The notes beneath the pieces are model-generated. The model made no database searches, had not been told where the DNA came from, and saw only the letters and a list, made by a program, of their open reading frames with translations. Shown here in pieces: positions 1 through 5,160 of a stretch of 5,160 bases of DNA (positions are counted from its first letter, which is position 1; each line of letters begins with the position of its first letter). The translations under genes were made by a program, and so were the position numbers. The stretch comes from an uncultured Petrimonas sp. (GTDB lineage Bacteria; Bacteroidota; Bacteroidia; Bacteroidales; Dysgonomonadaceae). The DNA is taken from contig CAKTUP010000135.1 of the NCBI GenBank assembly GCA_934621705.1, positions 1-5,160 of the forward strand. Direction: 5' to 3'.

Positions 1-1064
1 CGCATTTGTCCGGCAACCAGATACATTTGTGCGATACGTTCCTTCGAACTTCTGTTGGCGTTGCTTAAATCGTCGCCTTCTTTCACTTTTCCGCTCATTA
101 CCTTAAAGTAGGAAACCTCGCCAATATGCGGCTCAACCGTGGTTTTGAAGAAAAACAGGCTGGTTGGTGCGCCTGAATCGGGTTCTACAACGTTTCCGTC
201 GGTGTTTTGCGGCGCTTCAACCTGATCGGGCGATGGAGCGGCCAACGTCAGGAAGTTCATCAGTCGGTGAACAGCCATGTTTTTTTCGGCCGACATGCAG
301 AAAACGGGGAAAAGGCTGCGACTGATCATTCCTTTCTGAATGCCGTCGAGCATTTCTTCTTCGGTCAACGTGCCCTGATCGAAATATTTCTCCATCAACG
401 TTTCGTCGTTTTCAGCGGCGGCTTCCAGCAGCACCTGATAATATTCACCGGCTTTGTCTTTCTCGCTGTCGGGTATTTCCAGCACTTCGGGTGCGGTGGC
501 TCCCGGTTTCCATTGGTAGAGTTTTTGTTTCAGCACGTCCACAATTCCGTCGAAAGCCAATCCGCTTCCGGTAGGATATTGAATGGGAACTACTTTGCTG
601 CCGTAAAATTCTTTCAGGTTGGAGAGTGTGTTTTCGAAATCGGCTTTTTCGTGGTCGATGCGGTTCAAAACAAACATAAGCGGTTTGTGAAGCGATTCTA
701 TTTGGCGATATTGATTGATGGTGCCCACTTCTACTCCGCTGGTGGCGTCGATAAGCATCAAAGCCATATCCGATACGCCAAGCGCCGATGAAATATTTCC
801 CGAAAAATCGTCCGAACCCGGGCAATCGATGTAGGTCATCAGCTTGTTTTTCCACTCATAGGAAAATACGGTCGAAAATACCGAATATCCGTACTCCTTT
901 TCAACCGGAAAATAATCACTCACGGTATTTTTTCCATCTACCGAGCCGCGTCGTTTTATAAGACCACACTCGAAAAGCATTGCTTCCGCGAGAGTGGTCT
1001 TGCCTGAGCCTTTATTGCCAACGATAGCAATATTTTTGATTTCGTTTGTTTTGTAAACTTTCAT
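1..1064 (-). CDS. fusA2: EF-G-like translation factor, EF-G2/FusA2 type (partial, C-terminus outside window)
   Basis: The start is the ATG at 1064-1062; 354 codons lie in the window and domains III-V lie beyond the left edge. The G domain has a P-loop GNKGSGKTT (residues 16-24), a switch I segment EYGYSV (57-62) where canonical EF-G has ERGITI, a switch II segment DCPGSDDF (80-87) where EF-G has DTPGHVDF, NRID (134-137) for NKxD, and SA (258-259) at G5. An EF-G-type G' insert is present (VPIQYP at 159-164 onward). Domain II begins near residue 302 and ends at the edge within the RSSKERIAQMY segment. The usual catalytic His of switch II is Ser84 and the switch I Thr is Ser61. From memory, this matches the second EF-G of Bacteroides (BT2167, EF-G2), reported to support translocation without GTP hydrolysis and to be induced by carbon starvation through the regulator Cur. 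The assignment to this subfamily is firm; lack of GTPase activity here is inferred. It is divergent from the downstream ATPase gene and has no Shine-Dalgarno sequence. Confidence 0.92.
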   Translation of the reverse strand, partial: MKVYKTNEIKNIAIVGNKGSGKTTLAEAMLFECGLIKRRGSVDGKNTVSDYFPVEKEYGYSVFSTVFSYEWKNKLMTYIDCPGSDDFSGNISSALGVSDMALMLIDATSGVEVGTINQYRQIESLHKPLMFVLNRIDHEKADFENTLSNLKEFYGSKVVPIQYPTGSGLAFDGIVDVLKQKLYQWKPGATAPEVLEIPDSEKDKAGEYYQVLLEAAAENDETLMEKYFDQGTLTEEEMLDGIQKGMISRSLFPVFCMSAEKNMAVHRLMNFLTLAAPSPDQVEAPQNTDGNVVEPDSGAPTSLFFFKTTVEPHIGEVSYFKVMSGKVKEGDDLSNANRSSKERIAQMYLVAGQM

Positions 1065-1127
1065 GATTAATAAAATTTATGTGAATTAATTCGTAATTAG
1101 CAATAACAAAACGACTTCGCTCTTTTT

Positions 1128-1135
1128 AAAAGATA
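1128..1135 (-). promoter_or_regulatory. Candidate Bacteroidota -7 box for the EF-G2 gene
   Basis: On the minus strand this reads TATCTTTT, one mismatch from TAnnTTTG. It would place the transcription start near 1121, giving a leader of roughly 57 nt. The nearest TTG trinucleotides upstream lie at 13 and 27 bp, not the usual 19-21 bp, so no proper -33 element supports it. Confidence 0.35.
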
Positions 1136-1268
1136 CAAAGCCGTACTACAAAAATAGCGACGCAAGTTAACGAATTTTCGCGATATGCTATGTGTGGAGA
1201 AATATGTTTTATAACATAAAAAACAGTGATGAGTTGTGAGTGTTGGTCAGTTGGACAATATTCTTTCA

Positions 1269-1303
1269 ATTATGCATTCTGCATTCTTAATTCTGCATTA
1301 ATT
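1269..1303. repeat. Degenerate 7-bp tandem repeat, five units, upstream of the ATPase
   Basis: Five contiguous heptamers begin at 1269, 1276, 1283, 1290 and 1297. The second and fourth are identical (ATTCTGC). The first differs by one base and the third by two, while the fifth keeps only ATT. The array ends 73 bp before the ATPase start codon. Short AT-rich repeats of this look are familiar from Bacteroidota intergenic regions. Its function is unknown; replication slippage is the simplest origin. Confidence 0.65.
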
Positions 1304-1376
1304 CCTCCCCTTCCTTTTCCCAAAACATTTTTCCGCGCCATTTGTTTATTTTACATCCAATTTCAACATTCAATCA

Positions 1377-4049
1377 ATGAAACCATTTTTCAACCAAACT
1401 ATCGAGGAGGCGCTGCAGCAGTTCAACGTAACTTCCGATAAAGGCCTTTCGTCTGTCGAAGCCGAAAAGAAACTCGAAGAAGTAGGCCCCAATCAATTGG
1501 CATCCAAAAAGCAAAAAACGCTTATTGCTATGTTTTTTGAGCAGTTCAAAAGCAGCATGGTGGTTATTCTGCTTATTGCCGCTGCCGTTTCGGCGTTCAT
1601 CGGCATAAGCGAGGGCGAAGGCGTTACGGAAGCCATCATCATTCTGGCCATTCTTTTGGTGAATGCCATTATCGGCGTGTGGCAGGAGAGTAAGGCGCAA
1701 TCATCGCTCGAAGCGCTTAACCGCATGAGTGCGCCGCATTCCAAGGTGCTTCGAGATGGCTCGGTTACCGAAATTGTTTCCACCGAAATTGTACCCGGCG
1801 ATATTGTGGTGCTCGACACGGGCGACATCATTCCTGCCGATATGCGGTTGATTGAGGCTGTGAACCTGAAAATTCAGGAGTCGGCGCTCACGGGCGAATC
1901 GGTTCCGGTGGAGAAAAACACGGCAACTATTGAATCGGGCGATGTTCCGCTGGGCGACCGCGAGAATATGGCTTTTTCTACCAGCGTAATTACTTACGGA
2001 CGCGGAAAAGGCGTGATCGTGGGCACGGGAATGGATACCGAAGTTGGGAAAATTGCCGGCATGCTGCAAGGCGCTCAGGAAACGGAAACGCCGATGGGAA
2101 AACGCCTGGAACAACTGGGCAAAATTCTCGGATACGTGGCGCTCGGCATCTGTTTGCTTATTTTTGGCGTGGGCACGCTCTACGGAAACAACTGGCTGGA
2201 AATGTTTATGATGGCCGTCAGTCTGGCCGTGGCCGCCATTCCCGAAGGGTTGCAGATTGTATCGACGATTGTGTTGGCGATCGGTGTTCAGCGTTTGGTA
2301 AAACTTAATGCCATTGTGCGTACGCTGCCGTCGGTGGAAACGCTGGGAAGCACCACCGTTATTTGTTCCGACAAAACGGGCACGCTCACGCAAAACAAAA
2401 TGACGGTGGTGGAAGGATGGACGGGCGGTAATCGCGTCGATTTCAGAAATCCGCCTGTTCCCGAAGAATTGAACGACAGCGAAAAAACGTTGCTCAACTC
2501 ATCGCTTCTTTGCACCGATGCCCACCTGAAAATATTGCCCGACGGCACGCACGAAAACGCGGGCGACCCTACCGAAACGGCTATCGTGGATATCGCTCTC
2601 AGCCTTGATTTAAACAAAAACGACGAAGAACAGAAATATCCCCGCGTGTCGGAGGTGCCTTTCGATTCGGAGCGAAAACGAATGGCTACCGTCAATCAAA
2701 TGCCGGAAGGCAAATTACGGGTAAACGTTAAGGGCGGACTCGATGAAGTGCTTGCCGTTGCCACGCATATTCTGATGCACGGCAAAGTCCGCCCCATCAC
2801 CGAAGAAGACATTACCACCGTCAGAAACGAAAACGACCGCATGGCGAAATCGGCGTTGAGAGTTCTTGCCGTGGCGTATAAAGATATCGATACGTTGCCT
2901 GCGGAGGTGAATGCCGAAACCATTGAAAACAACCTGGTATTGATCGGTATTCTGGGAATGATAGACCCGGCACGTCCCGAAGTGGTGGAAGCGGTGAAGA
3001 AATGTAAAACTGCAGGAATTCGCGCGGTTATGATAACGGGCGACCACAAGGTTACGGCCGTTGCCATTGCTGATGAAATCGGTATTTATGCCGAAGGCGA
3101 CAAAGCAGTTACGGGAACCACGTTGCAGGAAATGCCCGATGAGGAGCTTTATCGGGATGTGGAAAAATACTCGGTTTACGCGCGCGTGGCGCCGGAACAC
3201 AAGGTTCGAATTGTGAAAGCGTGGCAATCGCACGGCGATATTGTGGCCATGACGGGTGACGGCGTAAACGATGCTCCGGCGTTGAAACAAGCCGATATCG
3301 GCGTAGCCATGGGAATTGTGGGAACTGAAGTAGCCAAAGACGCATCGGATGTAGTGCTTACCGATGATAATTTCGCTACCATTGTTGGCGCGGTGGAAGA
3401 AGGGCGCCGCATTTACGACAATATTCTCAAAGCCATTCAGTTCCTGCTTTCGGCCAACGTGGGCGAAGTACTGCTGATATTTATCGCTTCCATTTTCAAC
3501 CTTGGAAATCCGCTCACACCCATCATGATCCTTTGGATAAATCTGGTGACAGACAGCCTTCCCGCGCTTGCGCTGAGTATGGATCCGGCAGAAAAAGATA
3601 TTATGACCCGCCGTCCGCGCGACCCGAAACAAGGATTTTTTACGAAAGGAATGACGTGGCGTATTTTCTATCAGGGAATGACCATCGGGTTGATTTCGCT
3701 GGTCGCTTATCTGGTAGGTTTTCACGATGGAGGCCAGCAACTGGGACAAACCATGGCTTTTGCCGTGCTGGCGTTCTCGCAACTGATCCACGTGCGCAAT
3801 CTGCATTCCAACAAACGCTCATCGTTCCGCACAAGCCTGTTGAGCAACAAAATGCTGGTACTTGCCATTCTTGCGTCGGCAGCGTTGATGCTGATTGTGC
3901 TGTTTGTACCGCCCGTTCGCGACATCTTTAAACTTGAAGTTATGGATAGGACGCACTGGTTATATGTTATCGGGTTATCGTTCGTGCCGATTGTGGTAGT
4001 AGAAATTGTGAAACTGTTGAAGATAAATCATACAAAGGAGGAGTATTGA
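1377..4049 (+). CDS. P-type cation-transporting ATPase, P2A (SERCA-like) Ca2+ pump
   Basis: A complete 890-residue protein, normal length for bacterial P2A ATPases. It probably exports Ca2+ across the inner membrane by an aspartyl-phosphate cycle. In order: N-terminal cation-ATPase domain (residues 5-50); M1-M2 (59-101); actuator domain with TGES (172-175); M3-M4 (250-303) with PEGL (289-292); phosphorylation motif DKTGTLT (332-338), phosphorylated Asp332; nucleotide-binding domain with DPTE (397-400), FDSERKRM (429-436) and KGG (452-454); DPARP (530-534); TGDH (554-557); TGDGVNDAP (626-634); then six C-terminal membrane segments from about 684 to 881. Ca2+ ligands known from SERCA are matched by Glu290 (M4), Asn694 and Glu697 (M5), and Asn722, Thr725 and Asp726 (M6). 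The M8 Glu of SERCA appears to be Gln802. The start has no Shine-Dalgarno sequence, as usual in this phylum, and the MKPFFNQT start fits the family N-terminus. Ca2+ is favoured over Mn2+ or Na+/K+, but transport specificity is inferred. Confidence 0.95.
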   Translation: MKPFFNQTIEEALQQFNVTSDKGLSSVEAEKKLEEVGPNQLASKKQKTLIAMFFEQFKSSMVVILLIAAAVSAFIGISEGEGVTEAIIILAILLVNAIIGVWQESKAQSSLEALNRMSAPHSKVLRDGSVTEIVSTEIVPGDIVVLDTGDIIPADMRLIEAVNLKIQESALTGESVPVEKNTATIESGDVPLGDRENMAFSTSVITYGRGKGVIVGTGMDTEVGKIAGMLQGAQETETPMGKRLEQLGKILGYVALGICLLIFGVGTLYGNNWLEMFMMAVSLAVAAIPEGLQIVSTIVLAIGVQRLVKLNAIVRTLPSVETLGSTTVICSDKTGTLTQNKMTVVEGWTGGNRVDFRNPPVPEELNDSEKTLLNSSLLCTDAHLKILPDGTHENAGDPTETAIVDIALSLDLNKNDEEQKYPRVSEVPFDSERKRMATVNQMPEGKLRVNVKGGLDEVLAVATHILMHGKVRPITEEDITTVRNENDRMAKSALRVLAVAYKDIDTLPAEVNAETIENNLVLIGILGMIDPARPEVVEAVKKCKTAGIRAVMITGDHKVTAVAIADEIGIYAEGDKAVTGTTLQEMPDEELYRDVEKYSVYARVAPEHKVRIVKAWQSHGDIVAMTGDGVNDAPALKQADIGVAMGIVGTEVAKDASDVVLTDDNFATIVGAVEEGRRIYDNILKAIQFLLSANVGEVLLIFIASIFNLGNPLTPIMILWINLVTDSLPALALSMDPAEKDIMTRRPRDPKQGFFTKGMTWRIFYQGMTIGLISLVAYLVGFHDGGQQLGQTMAFAVLAFSQLIHVRNLHSNKRSSFRTSLLSNKMLVLAILASAALMLIVLFVPPVRDIFKLEVMDRTHWLYVIGLSFVPIVVVEIVKLLKINHTKEEY

Positions 4050-4051
4050 GA

Positions 4052-4086
4052 CAGATAACAGATTTCAGATGTCAGACATCAGACTT
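4052..4086. repeat. Degenerate 7-bp tandem repeat, five units, after the ATPase stop
   Basis: Five contiguous heptamers start at 4052, 4059, 4066, 4073 and 4080. All begin CAGA followed by T or C, with two variable final bases. The array begins 2 bp after the ATPase stop codon. Units 3 to 5 also form a perfect 13-bp palindrome, GATGTC-A-GACATC (4068-4080). It has the same unit length and copy number as the array at 1269-1303, whose CAGAAT-like core lies on the opposite strand. Confidence 0.7.
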
Positions 4087-4150
4087 ATTTTCCGAAAAAT
4101 GATTATCGTATTTGTTATCTAAATTGGAGTTTGCCGGAAAAAGATGAATC

Positions 4151-4296
4151 GGTGCCACGCACCTCACAAAATGTGGTGGTATGATTTACTACAAATGAAA
4201 TTGCTGATACGCAGCTTAATGGTACCAGATAGGTGTAGCGCACCCTTTTCATTGGTAGCAAATTCGAATATACCCCAAAACAAGGTGCGTAGCACC
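4151..4296. repeat. Large imperfect palindrome built from four 13-nt mini-hairpins
   Basis: Two 65-bp halves (4151-4215 and 4232-4296) are inverted relatives of each other, centred exactly on TGGTACCA (4220-4227). Each half has a 13-nt hairpin at both ends: GGTGC-CAC-GCACC (4151-4163), GCTGA-TAC-GCAGC (4203-4215), GGTGT-AGC-GCACC (4232-4244) and GGTGC-GTA-GCACC (4284-4296). The first and last are perfect; the two inner ones each have one mismatched or wobble pair. Start-to-start spacings are 52, 29 and 52 bp, themselves symmetric. Aligning one half with the reverse complement of the other gives two conserved blocks: 13 of the first 14 positions, and 15 of 17 over a block ending in AATGAAA. 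From memory, similar hairpins with GGTGC/GCACC ends recur between genes in many Bacteroidota genomes. I read it as a dispersed palindromic repeat or MITE-like element, transcribed or not, with no coding capacity. Confidence 0.7.
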
Positions 4297-4438
4297 GTTT
4301 CAAAACAATTAGGTACAATAACAGATATTCATTTTCTGAAATATTTTGAGAAGTTCGGAAGGGACTTAATTATAATAAGAGGTTGAATCGTTTTGAGACA
4401 GCCTCGGCAGTAAATCGCTTAACTATTTCCCATAATAA

Positions 4439-4471
4439 ATTGTAAATTGATTTGAATATTTCATATCTTTG
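4439..4471 (+). promoter_or_regulatory. Predicted serA promoter (-33 ATTG, -7 TATCTTTG)
   Basis: TATCTTTG at 4464-4471 is an exact match to the Bacteroidota -7 consensus TAnnTTTG. ATTG at 4439-4442 lies 21 bp upstream and is one base from the -33 consensus TTTG. Transcription would start near 4477, leaving a leader of about 75 nt before serA. This is the best promoter in the window. Confidence 0.7.
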
Positions 4472-4476
4472 CGCTC

Positions 4477-4505
4477 GAAATTTGGTTATTTTTATATCAA
4501 ATTTC
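4477..4505 (+). promoter_or_regulatory. Stem-loop at the predicted 5' end of the serA leader
   Basis: GAAATTTG (4477-4484) and CAAATTTC (4498-4505) are perfect 8-bp inverted arms. A G-U and a U-A pair extend the stem to 10 bp in RNA, leaving an 11-nt U-rich loop. The left arm begins about where transcription should start. It could be a 5'-end stabiliser or, as DNA, an operator; it is AT-rich, so chance is possible. Confidence 0.4.
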
Positions 4506-4552
4506 AATCAAAATGTGCTTATAAGCAATAATTCATTCATTTACAATCTACA

Positions 4553-5160
4553 ATGGTTAAGTACAGAATTAAAACCCTGAACGGAATTTCGGAATCGGGG
4601 TTGGAAAAGTTCGGAGAGAATTTTGAAATAAGTGAACAAATCGGTTCGCCGGACGGAATCATCGTGCGCAGCGCTTCGCTCCACGATGCGGAATTGCCCG
4701 AAAGCCTGCACTGCATCGTGCGTGCCGGAGCCGGCGTTAATAACATTCCCGTGGAAAAATGCACCGAAAAGGGAATTGTTGTGTTCAACACGCCCGGGGC
4801 AAATGCCAATGCGGTGAAAGAACTGGCGGTTGCCGCTTTGCTGTTTTCTTCGCGAAAGATTGTAGAGGGAATCAACTGGACGCGCTCGTTGAACGGAAAC
4901 GACGTTGCCAAGCAGGTTGAAAAAGGAAAAGCACAGTTTGTGGGTCCCGAAATCCGAAATAAAAAACTGGGTGTGATTGGGCTTGGAGCCATTGGGGTAA
5001 TGGTTGCCAATGCGGCTGTGAACATGGAAATGGAGGTTTACGGATACGACCCGTACATTTCGGTGGATCACGCGTGGGGTTTGTCGCGCTCGGTGAAAAA
5101 AGCAAATGATTTGAAAAAACTTTTCAAGCACTGCGATTACATCACGTTGCACATTCCGCT
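4553..5160 (+). CDS. serA: D-3-phosphoglycerate dehydrogenase (partial, C-terminus outside window)
   Basis: The first 202 codons of a 2-hydroxyacid dehydrogenase. It oxidises 3-phosphoglycerate to 3-phosphohydroxypyruvate with NAD+, the first step of serine synthesis, in the cytoplasm. The substrate-binding part shows VRSAS (38-42), RAGAGVNNI (57-65) and NTPGANANAVKEL (79-91). The Rossmann fold follows, with GLGAIG (143-148) as the GxGxxG motif and Asp166 in YGYDPY as the expected NAD-ribose ligand; the window ends in CDYITLHIP. These blocks match the short SerA class of Bacteroidota and Firmicutes, usually near 390 residues with a C-terminal ACT domain. The catalytic Arg, Glu and His and any ACT domain lie beyond the edge, so serine feedback cannot be judged. 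ATG 4553 fits the family's MxKIKTLN-like start. It has its own promoter; the gene immediately upstream is the unrelated ATPase, not serC. Confidence 0.93.
   Translation, partial: MVKYRIKTLNGISESGLEKFGENFEISEQIGSPDGIIVRSASLHDAELPESLHCIVRAGAGVNNIPVEKCTEKGIVVFNTPGANANAVKELAVAALLFSSRKIVEGINWTRSLNGNDVAKQVEKGKAQFVGPEIRNKKLGVIGLGAIGVMVANAAVNMEMEVYGYDPYISVDHAWGLSRSVKKANDLKKLFKHCDYITLHIP

Larger units (their letters stand above)
1065..1376. other. Divergent intergenic region between EF-G2 and the ATPase
   Basis: These 312 bp separate two divergent genes and must hold both promoters. I see no credible gene: the 71-codon frame at 1226-1441 runs into the ATPase in another frame. Recognisable items are a candidate -7 box for the minus-strand gene (1128-1135), a small perfect hairpin TATGTT/AACATA with a 4-nt loop (1203-1218), a 5 x 7-bp degenerate repeat (1269-1303), and an uninterrupted 20-nt pyrimidine run (1302-1321). 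I found no plus-strand promoter matching TAnnTTTG well. TATGTTTT at 1203-1210 differs from it only in the last base but has no matching -33 element that I could identify. Confidence 0.7.
4050..4552. other. Structured intergenic region between the ATPase and serA
   Basis: The 503 bp contain no credible coding sequence on either strand. Left to right they hold a heptamer array (4052-4086), a large imperfect palindrome (core 4151-4296, possible outer arms to 4087 and 4343), an AT-rich stretch with a second copy of TTGAGACAG (4393-4401), and the serA promoter and leader from 4439. No clear intrinsic terminator (GC stem plus U-tract) follows the ATPase; the palindrome itself may end or stabilise its transcript. 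Confidence 0.75.

Noticed and set aside
207..791. 194-codon plus-strand open frame opposite EF-G2
   Set aside because: The minus strand encodes a continuous, well-conserved EF-G domain here. The plus frame is Phe/His-rich with no known motif.
2715..3806. 363-codon minus-strand open frame inside the ATPase gene
   Set aside because: It is an antisense shadow of a gene with every P-type ATPase motif intact, and its His/Arg/Asn-rich translation resembles no family.
4033..4043. Shine-Dalgarno-like AAGGAGGAG at the end of the ATPase gene
   Set aside because: It encodes the last ATPase residues, and no sensible start codon with an extended frame follows. Bacteroidota rarely use such sites.
4068..4080. 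Palindrome GATGTC-A-GACATC as a terminator
   Set aside because: The stem is only 6 bp and has no following U-run. It is a by-product of the heptamer array.
4151..4296. CRISPR-like array from four 13-nt repeats
   Set aside because: The units are too short, differ in sequence, are spaced 52, 29 and 52 bp symmetrically, and the sequences between them are inverted relatives, not unique spacers. No cas genes are present.
4144..4386. 80-codon plus-strand open frame in the ATPase-serA gap
   Set aside because: It runs straight through the palindrome and its hairpins, has no recognisable domain and has a Cys/Trp/His-rich start. It is most likely a by-product of the repeat.
4541..5152. 203-codon minus-strand open frame opposite serA
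   Set aside because: It is an antisense shadow of the conserved SerA reading frame.

Overview
The window looks like a Bacteroidota chromosome, probably a Bacteroidia member of moderate GC. The evidence is a Bacteroidota-type EF-G paralogue, the absence of Shine-Dalgarno sequences before AT-rich start regions, a promoter matching the Bacteroidota -7 consensus TAnnTTTG, and a serA of the class found in Bacteroidota and Firmicutes. The genus cannot be named from sequence alone.

Layout: (1) 1-1064, minus strand: the N-terminal 354 codons of an EF-G-like translation factor (EF-G2/FusA2 type), running off the left edge. Its GTPase switches have lost the residues that normally support GTP hydrolysis. 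(2) 1065-1376: a divergent intergenic region with a candidate -7 box for the EF-G gene and a degenerate 5 x 7-bp repeat array. (3) 1377-4049, plus strand: a complete 890-residue P-type (P2A, SERCA-like) cation ATPase, most likely a Ca2+ pump. (4) 4050-4552: 503 bp with no credible gene but much structure. It holds a second 5 x 7-bp array starting 2 bp after the ATPase stop codon, and a large imperfect palindrome (core 4151-4296) made of four 13-nt mini-hairpins arranged symmetrically about TGGTACCA. A good -33/-7 promoter and a stem-loop at the predicted 5' end of the next transcript follow. (5) 4553-5160, plus strand: the N-terminal 202 codons of D-3-phosphoglycerate dehydrogenase (SerA), running off the right edge.

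The three genes do not form an operon. EF-G2 and the ATPase are divergently transcribed, and serA has its own promoter. They cover translation elongation, cation export and the first step of serine synthesis, all ordinary chromosomal functions. I see no defence, phage or conjugation genes. The most unusual material is the structured non-coding DNA between the ATPase and serA, followed by the catalytically altered EF-G paralogue.
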